Assembly: GCA_002197995.1 (NCBI GenBank)
Contig: NGZR01000001.1
Coordinates: 8,122,001-8,186,000 of the forward strand
Direction: 5' to 3'
DNA: 64,000 bases
DNA from: Gaeumannomyces sp. JS-464
Lineage: Eukaryota > Ascomycota > Sordariomycetes > Magnaporthales > Magnaporthaceae
Below, in pieces: positions 1 to 11,101 of the stretch. Made by a program: the position numbers and the translations under genes. The notes under the pieces are model-generated. The model was not told the origin of the DNA. It worked only from the letters and a program-made list of their open reading frames with translations, and searched no databases. Each line of letters begins with the position of its first letter. Position 1 is the first letter of the stretch.

Positions 1-824
1 CGCCAGTCGTGGCGCGGAAAATCTGGCTCTCGTGCTTGCAGCCGGGGCAGACGAAACCGCTCATATTTTCGACCAGGCCCAGCACCCTAATGCCGGCCTT
101 GCGGCAAAAGTCGATCTCCTTCCTGACGTCCAGCAGGGCGACCATCCTGGGGGTGGTGACGACGACTGCGCCGTCTATACCGCTTTCCCGAAGGAAGGTG
201 TTAACGCTCAGATGCTCGTCGCTGGTGCCGGGGGGCGTATCAACGAGGAGAAAAATCCAGGTCACCCACTCGACGTCTTTGGAGAAACTGTTTGATGAGG
301 CCATTCTTCTTGGGGCCCCTCCATATAATGGCGTCGTCGCGGTTAGGGAGCATAAACTGTATGCTCATGACACCCAGGTTGTCCATGACATAGACAGGCG
401 ACCAGCCTGCGCCGCTGATATGTATCGTCTCAGCCTCGGCACCCATCATCTTGGGGATACTGGGGCCACATATGTCTGTGTCCATGATGCCGACACTGCT
501 ATCCGGGTTCGTTGCGAAGGCATGCGCCAGGAGACTGGTGAAGGTCGATTTCCCCACGCCGCCCTTTCCGCTCAGCACGAGGATCTTGTGCCGGACGCCG
601 GAGAGCCGGGCTGAGATGAGGGGTATGTCGGGGTCAGGGCCCTTGGGCGCCGACGCGCAGATCTGCTGATTCGGGCAGCCGGCGCACGAGTCGGCTGTCC
701 CGGCTTTCTCAGACTCGGGCCCCGGGCAGTGCTCCGGTTCCGGTGCAATGAGCTGAGGCTTGGCCTTGAGCGGGTTGGCTAGTACATCCTGAACCGGCTC
801 CGGCGCTTCGAGTGTGGGTGACAT
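1..824 (-). CDS. NBP35: Cytosolic Fe-S cluster assembly factor NBP35 (3' end outside window; frame disrupted)
   Basis: P-loop scaffold ATPase that, with CFD1, assembles [4Fe-4S] clusters in the cytosol for transfer to cytosolic and nuclear apoproteins. The N-terminus carries the family's cysteine cluster (C, then CAGC, then C, about residues 33-56), which binds a 4Fe-4S cluster. It is followed by the deviant Walker A GKGGVGKS near residue 86 and by [10 protein letters not shown]. The first frame stops at 240, but the family sequence resumes in another frame to position 1, with [10 protein letters not shown] and the region up to the CPGC motif. Aligning the two by eye needs an extra C near 281, a missing G near 265 and an extra T at 251-255, all in short homopolymers, so I read it as one functional gene with sequencing indels. 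ATG at 824 is the first in-frame start. The 3' end lies left of the window. Confidence 0.93.
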
Positions 825-2828
825 CTCCGGGATCTCGCTGTGTGCTTGCTTGCCAGTTGTCTTTATTTTTGCGCTACAGTCTGCGCGCCTGTTGCGATGC
901 TGTGTCGTTCTTCAATGACCGAAGCATGGAAGAGGGGGCGTTGAATGAATGATTGGAAATCCAGCGATCAGAGGGGAGCGGCTCAGGCGGGAACGCACCC
1001 CACTGCGGAAGAGTGGGGGCAGGGGCGACCAGGAAAAAAGCCTTTATCTTATCTGTCAGCTTTTAGCTAACTGTGGTGGTTGTCCAGCAGGAGTCGTCTG
1101 GGTCGTGCCCGGCTACGGAGCTTGACGTCGTCCTCGACATGTCGGACCTGCCACGGGGTGAAGCCAGGACACACCTCCAATGCCGCTTTACACCATGTCA
1201 ATGGCTGGTAGACAATCCTTTGCTTGAGTAAATACCATCAAGACCTACTAGCTCTTCACGGGTCGTTGGCAGACACATGCTGTACCGTGATGTCGAAGAG
1301 GCTGAGTGCATGTGTTCTTTTTGCCGGATTGATGACTGAAAAGAGCGAGCCTCACCCCTCGCGCGTGCGAATAAACGATGATGCGGGACACCAAGGTTGC
1401 GTCCCCGCCCCATGCTACTATTGATAAAGATGCTGCAGCCAAAGTAGAGCAAACGAATAGGTGGGCGTCGGGCGATATTGCAGGTGTCGGCTCGTCTCCT
1501 TGCAGAGTTGGCCTGGCAGCCCGACGAGCATGGCCAGAGTCAGACTCAGGTCCGGGCTGCACTGCGCCAAAACCAGCCAGTCGAGTTGCCTCCGGAATCG
1601 AGGCCACGTCCTGGCGCCTAGCGGCTGTGCAACGCCTGCACTTCCGAGTGGCCGCCCGCAGATCTCGCGGCTGGAAGTCTTCCGATCATGTATGACGGCC
1701 CAACGAACCTTTTTCCCCCAGAGCCAAAGAAGGCGGCCTAGGAGCCTGGGGACGGGAGGAGGCGCCACAGTCTAGTCCGCCCAGGTATCGGCCGGGCCCC
1801 AGCAGAGACCAAGTCCGCCGCGAGGTCTGGGCAGTCCCGGGCCTTGAGCAGGTGGGACAGGTCGAGGTTGCATGCAGAACTGCGGCAGCCGTTGGCGAGC
1901 GATCCAAAGGGACATTTTGGCCAATTGCCAATAAGATCCAGCGCGCATGCAGCTGTCGGCCCTCCTCCCCCAACATTGGCGTCTCGAGCATCATTGGTTG
2001 GAGGCGGCAACCCACAACTGGCCGGAGGATTGGAGGAACAGAGGCTTCTGAGCCCAAACTTGAGGCGGCCTGCCATAAAAGAGCCGACGTCGCTGGTGGG
2101 GGACAATTGGAGCCTCTGAGTGGCGCGCAGTCCAGGCTGGCCAGAGCAGGCCCCCACCCGCCTGCAGCCTGCCCGGTTGTCATGGGTGGGCGCTGGCCAG
2201 TCAACCTGTCCAGCCCGTGCGACGCTGAGCTGCACGACCAGACGCCTGCGCCGACCTTTAATCAACTGAACTGACAGCATCTTTGCCCCATCAATTGACC
2301 CCTGCCCGCCGCTTCCTCCCCTGGCCGCAGCTCACCTGATTTCGAGAATCTCGAGCTCGATCGCTGATTGCTTTGTTGGAGTCACGACGGCTTGGCTCCC
2401 GTGCTTCGGCGGCGACCAGCCCCCTCTCCCTCCGTTTGCCTGCCTCCTTGCCTTCCTCCTTGCCTGCCCTGCCCGACCCAGGCTCAACTTCCCCAGGGCG
2501 GGAGGCATCCATCTCGACCCAATTCCCCGTGTGGGTGGCAGGACAAGAACAGCAGTCTGAGCCCAACTACGCATGCATTTCTCCCTCCGTCCGTCCACAC
2601 ATAAGAAGGAAATACGACATGCCGACCCGCTCCTGAAGCATCGCCGTCCACATGTCGTCCTCTGACTCCCTGGACTGGTGATCACCGTCGCTACCGGCCA
2701 GAGCCCTGGTTTCACCCCACGAACCCGCGTTGCGAATCGTGAGGGTAAACAAACACTCTCTCAAGACGCCAGCAAAGGCTTTGCGCGTGGCCACGCCCGA
2801 GAAACGCTGTCTGTGTCTGCCAGTCGTG
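825..2828. other. Intergenic region between divergent NBP35 and ECM11-like genes
   Basis: About 2 kb between the starts of two divergent genes. No reading frame here looks like a protein; the short open frames overlap in all phases. The last 400 bp before the ECM11-like start are rich in C and T (around 2410-2480), a leader composition common in filamentous ascomycetes. I see no RNA gene. Confidence 0.5.
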
Positions 2829-4641
2829 ATGCCCTCTCCGGCCACCAAGATGCTGAACTACATCCGACGCCCCGAATCTAAGGGGAACAGCGCCCCAGGG
2901 AGCCCACGGGCTGTGAGCCACGACATGACGCAGCAGGCGCACCACCAACAAATGCAGCAGCGGCAGCAACAGCAGCCGCAACAAGCACAGCACCTGCTCC
3001 AGCAGCACAAACAGCTGCCGCAACAGCTGACACCACCACACACACAACAGCAGCAGCAACAAGCGCAACCACAACGGAACCAACCCCATCAACAGCGCAC
3101 CCTGCCACAACCACACTTTTCGCCTCCACGCGCGGCATCTAGGCAGCAAACGTTTGAGTCTGCCAAACTTCCCATCCCGAGATTGGCTCGGTACGCAGTG
3201 AATCAGCCTGCATCGGCGCCCGCTACCACCCATTCTTTCGGGCTACACCAGCGTGCGAACTCGGACGGACCCCGTGTCCATGCACCCCCACCCGATGCCA
3301 ACGCTACCACGGCTACCCGGGGGCAGCACGACGCATGGGAGGACTCTACCGTCAACTCGCTTCTGGAGAGCGACTCCCACTCTGTGACGGGACACACCGG
3401 CAGGCCTGCGGTGGCGGCCTATGGGCCACGCCCCCCTCCCACCTCTGCTCTTCCGGCACCTCCACGTCGTCCGCAGCCCGTGAAGAGCGAGCCTGCCAAG
3501 GTACAGCCCCCGGCAACCAGTGACCTAGACCATCCGCCCTTCATCTTTGGCGACAGCGGCCTACTTAAAGTCGTTGACCACACCCGCGGCCCTGGCCCCA
3601 GCGTGACCACTTTGGACAGCAGTGTGCAAAGCGGCATCCTCGCGGAGGCAGATCAAGCTGCCGAGGACCCCTATGTTGAAAACACAGACTACGAAACAAC
3701 ACCCAAGAAACTGGAACACCCACTCAAGCACAGCAAGTTGTCCATTAGACACAACAGAGACGTCAGCAGAGACACCCAAGACGGCAGGGACAAGAGAGCG
3801 AGCTCGGCGTATTCGCGCCAGGACCGCCGCTTCAGCGGCTCTCCAGAGCCCTATAACAGGGCCCGTGACGATATCAGGCGAGTTAGGCTGGACTCGGACA
3901 CCAGGGGTCTGGCCCATCAGCGCTCCACTCAGTTCTACGACATCGACCCGCCGGGCCAGAGGACGGCGCCTGAGGACGACGACAACATCAGCGATCCGCC
4001 GTCTCAAGGCGAGGAGGCGACTGTGACGCTGCATGGGCGTCCCCCGAACGGACAGCTGCCCGCTAGCCCCACCAAGGCCGCCTCTAAAGCCAGACAGCCT
4101 CCACCGGCTGCCCAAACCGCGAACGGCATCCGGCCCATCTCTATCACCCGCACAAACAGCAATCACGGGAAGCTGGCCCCGCCGCCGCCAGCAAAGAAGC
4201 GCCGCATGAGTCTAGATTACGACGACCACATGCTCCATCGGATGAGCTACTCGGAGCTGAAGTCCGAGCCCTTCGACCACGACCCAACAAGGACCGCAGT
4301 GCAACCGGCAAAACAACCATCGTCGGGCGATAGCCTGACTGAGAGATTGGAGCACTATCAGGGCCAGGATGAGGACGCACAGCACCAGTTCTTCAACCCA
4401 GGTCTCGGTGGCGTGAGCGTGGGATGAGTGCGGCGACTGGTTCCTGGAGCGATTCAGCGAAGTTGTCGGCAAGATCAAGAAGGCCCGCCGCGACAAGCGC
4501 AAGATCACGGCCCAGTACGAGGAACAGGTCGCGGCGCGCGAGGAGCTGATCAGGGGCAAGATGGAGTATATTGAGCGAACCCTCTTCAGCCTCAAGCAAG
4601 AGGGCGAGGTTATGATGAAGGGCAAAGAGGTGGACCTGTGA
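2829..4641 (+). CDS. ECM11-domain protein (meiotic synaptonemal-complex type), one frameshift
   Basis: Long, mostly disordered protein with a C-terminal ECM11 domain. In budding yeast Ecm11 works with Gmc2 in the central element of the synaptonemal complex; a role here is inferred from that family. Visible parts are a Gln-rich tract (about residues 35-95), many Pro/Ser stretches, a basic patch PAKKRR near residue 460 (possible nuclear signal), and a conserved charged helical end containing GDWFLERF and RGKMEYIERTL. The first frame stops at 4427. Removing one G from GGG at 4421-4423 joins it to the domain, which ends at TGA 4639-4641 and gives about 603 residues. The open frame extends upstream without an ATG. 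I chose ATG 2829; ATG 2850 is an alternative. No intron is apparent. Confidence 0.75.
2932..3110 (+). repeat. CAG/CAA-rich polyglutamine-coding tract
   Basis: Imperfect CAG/CAA codon run encoding clusters of 4-6 Gln broken by His, Pro, Leu and Met, inside the ECM11-like gene. Mixed CAG/CAA codons argue for an old, selected tract rather than a recent pure expansion. Its length is likely polymorphic between strains. Confidence 0.8.
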
Positions 4642-5120
4642 TATCCTGCCAACACTGGCGCTGTGCCTTGGTCGGCTTCGATTTTGCTCATTGTTCGTGC
4701 TGAAACATGGCGGAGGCGGCGTCTTGGGACCCCAGACCGAGGAAATGAGTGTGGGCTGCTCCCATCTGTTTATTCCCTTGGCCTTATTTTCTTCTGCTGT
4801 TTCTCCCGTTTCATTTAACTCACGACGACATACGACCGGCTATAGAAGCCGACAAAAGCGAGGAATAGAGGATGGCATTATATCTTCTTATTTGGGGACA
4901 CCATATTACTCATGATAGCTAGGCGCAGGTATCACGGGCCTGCCGCCCTTCAGGGGTGGTTTCGGTGGAAAGGAGTATCCAGGCATGGATCGGATCATGT
5001 CGACCGGCTTGTTGCTTTGACTGGCTTCTCTGATGACGCTATGTTTATACACTTTGCAAGGGGGAATAATTGAGCTAGCAACAAGGAAACGAACCATTCA
5101 GTCTAAATCTCCTTGCCTGT
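4642..5120. other. Convergent 3' region between ECM11-like and TDA10-like genes
   Basis: 479 bp between two convergent stops. It presumably holds both 3' UTRs and polyadenylation sites. It is more AT-rich around 4840-5100. I see nothing else. Confidence 0.5.
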
Positions 5121-6267
5121 TCACATCACAATTGACTCCTTGACGCGCCGGTCTTTATCCACCACCAACCTGAGCTGGCAGCCTGGGCGGCGGGGAAGCA
5201 GGACGCCAGCCCTGACGCCGTCAGAGAAGAGCTCATAGGCCGGATAGTACGCGTCTACAAAGCGGACGACCTGGTCGTCAGACATGCCGGCGCCGTCCCT
5301 CTCCCTGCGCAGCTGCGCCTCCTGCTCGAGGCGCCAGGCGTAGACGTAGCCCAGGTCCTCGGCGTCGACGTGCACAAAGGCGTCGAGCAGGTCGGTGAAG
5401 GCGGCGTCGTAGCGCCGCAGGTTCGCGTTGACGAGCTGCAGGTGCTCGAGCTTGTGCAGGTGCAGCGTCCGGCTGCCGCCGGCGCGCCACCGGGCCTCAA
5501 CCTCGGGCGGCGGCAGGGCGCGGAAGCCGACGCACCAGCCCTCGAGTATGACGACCTGGACGGGGGAGTCGGAGGACGGGTCGTTGACGGTGCGCCACTG
5601 CGACTCGGGCGTGCGGTCGCCCAGGCCGTTGAAGGCGGCCTTGTCGTACTGCGGGACCTTGGTCGGGCGGCCTTCGCGGATGGCGGCGAAGAAGGCGGAC
5701 AGCAGGTCAATGTCGTGCGTGCCTTTTCTGACGCGTTAGATCATCTTGTGCTATTTCACTCCGGGTTATACTTCTTATTCTACTCCACCAGCCTGCATAA
5801 TACCATGTCGAGATGTGTATTTCCCCCTGCTTGCTCTTCTTCGGCTACAGTTTCAATTTACCGCCTGGCCACATGGAAAGATACAAGCAGCAAGAGCACA
5901 CACTCTACGTACCCGGCTCTCCCCTGTACTGTACCAGCGCGTTGTCGGGATGCGCCTCGGCCAGAGCGAGCTGGGCCGAGTGCGTCAGGTAAAAGTCGTC
6001 TATGCTGACGACCAGGGTCCGGAGCATCTCGCGCTGCTGCAGGGTTTCGGCCAGGGCCTTGACCAGAGTGGTCTTGCCCACGCCCTGGACGCCGTTCAGG
6101 CCGATTATGAAGGGCCTTGTATGGCCTCCATCGCCGTCCTGCTGCTGCTCCGTGCGCCAGGCCGCGAGGCGGTCCAGGATGAAGGGGATGCATATGGGGG
6201 ACTTGTCGTCCACTATGCGGGACTGCAGGGGCGCGTCTGGCGTGGCCGAAGATATGATGGCTGACAT
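5121..6267 (-). CDS. TDA10/glycerate-kinase-like P-loop kinase (2 exons)
   Basis: Predicted ATP-dependent small-molecule kinase of the fungal TDA10 (YGR205W) / D-glycerate 3-kinase group; the yeast substrate is uncertain and so is this one. Exon 1 (6267-5913) has Walker A GVQGVGKT at residues 59-66 and a Walker-B-like VVSIDDFYLTH near 87-96. The intron is 5912-5723 (donor GTACGT, acceptor AAAAG). Exon 2 (5722-5121) restores the family motif GEPGTHDIDLL exactly across the junction, then VVILEGWCVGF. The product is 318 residues, normal for the family, with no frameshift. It is head-to-head with FOX2, about 970 bp apart. Confidence 0.88.
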
Positions 6268-7241
6268 TTTTTGTTGGTGATTTTGTCGCTGGGCTTCGGC
6301 AGCGGCGGCGTTCCAGTCGGGTTCTGGGCCGAGACCGAATGGCCTCCCTCATCTCGCCCAGCAGCCCGGCGCTGACGGCATGTGTGGGGCGGCGCCTGCC
6401 GCCAGCAAGCGCTTCCGATTCTGCTTGCATCAATCGAGCTCGCTTGCGGCTGAGATCCAATCGGCCCCAGGATCGGTCGGGCGCATGTTCCCGAGTGACG
6501 TATGCGAGCGCCGCCAGCACAGTTTGGGTAAAAGAAGGCAAGCGAGAAGCGAAAAGGGAAATTACATACAAACTTTGCACGGGAAATTGATTTTCCTCAT
6601 AAAAGGTTCAACCTTGCCTGGAAATATCACCAGCACAAAACAAGGGGATGTTTTATTCTCCGCGTTGATTGTCCCATGACCTTCGTCTTGCTTGGCTGTG
6701 CAAAACCTCTTCCGCGAGCTGAGCGGTGTTGGCGGCGAGCTCAGTCCAGGCCAGGTAGTCAGCCCTTTACCTCAGCGGCAGGAATCTGCTCAGTCGGAAC
6801 TGGCATGTGAATTCCCAGCTCTGCGCCGACGGCTTCCTCCTCAGCCCCAGGATCGGCTAGCGCCCCCGCCTCTGCTCGGTGCTGGGACCTGTGGGGCAGT
6901 CGTTGGGGCGGCTGGGTCCAGTCTGGGGAAGCCTCGGCTTAACGCAGCCTCCCTCCCGATTTGCCGAGTCGAAGTGCCTGTCACCTGCGCTTCCGCGTCG
7001 AGCTGTCAAATACGACTCGGCAGCACGCTTCTCTCGATTCTTTCACAAGCTTTGTCCATTCCCTCGCATTTCCCTTCAAACCCGCGACCTTTAGAAGACC
7101 AAGGCTGCCCACCGCCATTCGCAATCGGGTCCTGAACACAATCCAATCCATCAATCCGAGCTCCTTGCGACGATACCCCCAGCCACCCCTTCCTCCTCAC
7201 CACACCCCAAGTCGCCGCCGCAGAGGAAACACAAATACACA
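6268..7241. other. Divergent promoter region between TDA10-like gene and FOX2
   Basis: 974 bp serving as the 5' region of both genes. It becomes pyrimidine-rich over the last 200 bp before FOX2 and contains one CCTCGG hexamer at 6932. No coding signal is seen. Confidence 0.5.
6932..6937 (+). promoter_or_regulatory. Possible fatty-acid response site (CCTCGG) upstream of FOX2
   Basis: CCTCGG is the core bound by the FarA/FarB zinc-cluster activators that switch on beta-oxidation genes in Aspergillus. One copy lies 305 bp upstream of the FOX2 start. A hexamer on either strand is expected roughly every 2 kb by chance, so this is suggestive only because of the gene it precedes. Confidence 0.3.
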
Positions 7242-10200
7242 ATGGCCGGAGAGCTGCGCTTTGACGGCCAGGTTGTCGTCGTTACCGGCGCCGGCGGCGG
7301 TCTGGGCAAGGCCTACGCGACCTTCTTCGGAAGCAGGGGAGCTAGCGTTGTTGTCAACGACCTCGGCGGCTCGTTCAAGGGCGAGGGCAACTCGACCAGG
7401 GTGAGTGCATGATTCTGCCCTCCTGTGGAACAGCGCACGAGTACTCAGTGCTAACCACCAGCTCGCGCGCGTTTCCTGCAGGCTGCCGATGTTGTGGTGA
7501 ACGAGATCAAGGCCGCGGGCGGCAAGGCTGTCGCAAACTACAACTCGGTCGAGGACGGCGACAAGATTATCGAGACGGCCGTCAAGGCCTTCGGCCGCAT
7601 CGATGTGCTGATCAACAACGCCGGTATCCTGCGCGACATTAGCTTTAAGAACATGAAGGATGCCGACTGGGATCTGATCTTCAAGGTCCACGTGAGGGGC
7701 TCGTACAAGTGCGCCCGCGCCGCCTGGCCGCACTTCAGGAAACAAAAGTACGGCCGCATCATCAACACGGCCTCCGCCGCCGGCCTGTTCGGCAACTTTG
7801 GCCAGGCCAACTACTCGGCCGCCAAGCTGGCCATGGTCGGCTTCACCGAGACCCTGGCCAAGGAGGGCATCAAGTACGGCATCCTGGCCAACGTCATCGC
7901 CCCCGTCGCCGCCAGCCGCATGACCGAGACCGTCATGCCGCCCGACGTGCTGGAGCTGATGAAGCCCGAGTGGGTCGTGCCCCTGGTGGCTGTCCTGACC
8001 CACAAGAGCAACACGCAAGAGACGGGCTCCATCTTCGAGGTTTGGCGGTGGCCATGCCGCCAAACTGAGGTGGGAGCGCTCGAGCGGCCTGCTGCTCAAG
8101 TGTGACGAGAGCTACACCCCCGGCGCTGTCATTAAGGCTGGAACAAAGTCACCGACTTCTCCCAACCCCCAGTACCCCTCGGGCCCCAACGACTTCGTTA
8201 CCCTGCTCGAGGAGTCGGTCAAGCTGGGTCCCAACGACAAGGGCGAGGATGTCGACTTCAAGGGCCGTGTTGCCCTTGTCACCGGCGGCGGTGCTGGCAT
8301 CGGCCGCGCTTACTGCCTGGCCTTCGCCAAGGGCGGCGCCTCGGTTGTGGTCAACGACCTGATGAACCCGGACGGCGTCGTCAACGAGATCAAGGCTATG
8401 GGTGGCAAGGCCGTGGGCGTCAAGGCGTCTGCTGAGGATGGTGATGCTGTTGTCAAGGCTGCTATCGACGCTTTTGGCCGCATCGACATTGTCATCAACA
8501 ACGCCGGCATCCTGCGCGACAAGGCCTTCACCAACATGGACGACAGCCTGTGGGACCCCGTCATGAACGTCCATGCCCGCGGCACCTACAAGGTTACCAA
8601 GGCCGCCTGGCCGTACTTCCTGAAGCAGAAGTACGGCCGCGTTGTCAACACCACCTCGACGAGCGGTATCTACGGCAACTTTGGACAGGCCAACTACGCG
8701 GCTGCTGTAAGTTAAATCCCAAATCTGTGTTGGGCGAGAACGCCATTTGATGAGCGAGCAATTTGCTTACAATGCCATTTGTCCGACAGAAATGCGCAAT
8801 CCTTGGTTTCTCCAGGGCTCTTGCGCTCGAGGGCGCCAAGTACAACATTTACGTCAACACCATCGCACCCAACGCCGGCACTGCCATGACCAAGACGATC
8901 CTGCCCGAGGAGCTCGTGCAGGCCTTCAAGCCCGAGTACATTGCGCCCCTGGTCCTGGCGCTCTGCAGCGACAAGATCCCCAAGGACCCCACCGGCGGTC
9001 TGTACGAGGTCGGCAGCGGCTGGCAGGGTCAGACCAGGTGGCAGCGTAGCGGTGGCGTCGGCTTCCCCGTTGACGTGAAACTCACTCCCGAGACTGTGGC
9101 CAAGAACTTCGCCAAGATTATCGACTTTGACGACGGCAGGGCCGACCACCCGTCCAAGACCCAGGACAGCGTTGGAAAGATCATGGCGAACATGGAGAAC
9201 AAGTCTGGCAACAAGGTATGACCGACGCATTTTCTGTCTCGGGCTGGGTTCTCTGTTCATGATTTCTGTCTTCCATCTTGCCCTGGTGATTCAATGTCTT
9301 GCTTTTTGGGAGCACTTTTAGGATAGAGCTTGTGAAGACAATTGAGAGCTTGCCATTGTTGACTCGAGACCCATCTGCTACATAGAGCGCTTCGTCCTCG
9401 GCCGGCAGCCAGTACCTCGAGGCCATTGAGCGGGCCAAGAAGGCTGAGCCAAAGGGCACTGAGTTCCGCTACACTGACCGTGACTCGATCCTGTACAACC
9501 TGGGCATCGGTGCCAAGAGGACGGACCTGAAATATGTCTTGTAAGTTTGTTTGTGTCGCGGCAACCGAGATCGCAGCGAGCCGTGGAAAGCAAGGTGCAA
9601 TTTGCTAACGTGGTTTCGCAATACAGCGAGGGCGCCGAGGAGTTTCAGATCCTGCCGACGTTTGGTGTGATCCCACAGTTCGACGCCGAAATGCCCTTCA
9701 CGTTTGACGAGGTCGTGCCCAACTTCAACCCCATGATGCTGCTGCACGGCGAGCAGTTCCTCGAGATCAAGAAGTACCCGATCCCGACATCGGGCCGCCT
9801 GACGTCGTACGGTCGCCTGCTCGAGGTGGTGGACAAGGGCAACGCCGCCGTGCTCAAGAGCGGCGTCTCGACGGTCAACGCCGAGACGGGCGAGGAGGTC
9901 TTCTACAACGAGTCCACCGTTTTCCTCCGCGGCTGCGGCGGCTTCGGCGGGCCCAAGAAGGGCGCCGACAGGGGCGCCGCCACCGCTGCCAACACGCCGC
10001 CCCAGCGCATGCCAGACGTCGTTGTCGAGGAGAAGACGACTGAGGAGCAGGCCTGCGTCTATCGCCTGAGCGGTGACTACAAGTAAGTACATATCACAAA
10101 ATGGGGAGAGAAGGAAGACACAAAATCAGACACTTTTTTGCTGACTCGGGCTGCTTTCCCACTTTTCTTCAGCCCGCTTCATGTCGACCCCGGCTTCGCC

Positions 10201-10442
10201 AAGGTTGGCGGCTTCAAGATGCCCATCCTGCACGGCCTGTGCTTCTTTGGCATGCCGGCAAGGCCGTTTACGAGAAGTTCGGCCCCATCAAGAACATCAA
10301 GGTCCGGTTCGCCGGCGTCGTCATGCCCGGCCAGACGCTCGTGACCGAGATGTGGAGGGACGGCAAGAAGGTCACCTTCCAGACCAAGGTCAAGGAGACC
10401 GGCAAGCTGGCCATCGGCGGCGCCGCGGCCGAGCTTATGTAG
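7242..10442 (+). CDS. FOX2: Peroxisomal multifunctional beta-oxidation enzyme MFE-2 / FOX2 (6 exons, indels)
   Basis: Second and third steps of peroxisomal fatty-acid beta-oxidation: (3R)-hydroxyacyl-CoA dehydrogenase plus enoyl-CoA hydratase 2. Two short-chain dehydrogenase modules (about residues 5-300 and 310-600) have TGAGGGLG and TGGGAGIG nucleotide loops and catalytic YSAAK and YAAAK, the second split by an intron. A MaoC-type hydratase module follows, with the NPLHVDP and PILHGL motifs. Exons are 7242-7400, 7482-8706, 8790-9215, 9386-9540, 9627-10082 and 10173-10442; every intron has GT..AG ends. Four single-base corrections are needed: extra T at 8041-8043, missing C near 8138, extra C at 8161-8163, missing T near 10253. 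The corrected product is 896 residues, the usual fungal size. It ends in AELM, with no PTS1-like tripeptide. Confidence 0.95.
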
Positions 10443-11101
10443 GGATTTCTCTTCCCCTGCTCAAAGAGACCAGTCGTCGGCACAGAGATTGGACAAAAAA
10501 AGCATATCATCCATTTTTGGTGGACAACCTTGGATCTGTTGTCGCAGAGCCGAAGAAGCCTTTTCCATCTTCACATGATCTTCAGCCATCTCATTCATGT
10601 ACTAGTATGTTGGTGGACTAATATCGACGTTGCTGTATGATTTACGGGATTTCCATACTCGCAATTATCATTTGATGCTATCTCATGTCTGGGGTATATC
10701 GAGATTTATCCTACTGTTTCTCCCTGCCACCCTGATGCTCTATGTTCGACCACTGCTACCGTTTGTTTATTTGGTCTATGCCAGTAAACTTGACCCAAAA
10801 ACATGAGAACCCAAGAAACGGACCACCAAGAAAAAAAAAACACAAAAGCAACAAAAGGATATAACGCCACCGATGCATGCCACTGCGCTTGCGGCGCCCA
10901 TGCGACTCTCGGAAGATTTCCTCACCATAGGATGATCAGCCCGACTACAAAGAAAACTACCCAAGCCCCAGCACGTCGTAGTGCTTGGCACCTATCACAA
11001 AGGATGCAAATAAAGGGGATGTAAGGAGGGACAGGGCTAGCGAAGCACAAATGCAGAAACGTATAGCCAAGAAGCATAAAAAGAAATGGGTTTCATGAGC
11101 T
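10443..11101. other. Convergent 3' region between FOX2 and the RBR ligase gene
   Basis: 659 bp between two convergent stops, presumably both 3' UTRs. It includes an A-rich run near 10831-10850. No gene is seen. Confidence 0.5.

Noticed and set aside
7197..8099. 300-codon minus-strand frame opposite FOX2
   Set aside because: Antisense shadow of a GC-rich gene; the plus strand carries full dehydrogenase motifs and splice sites.
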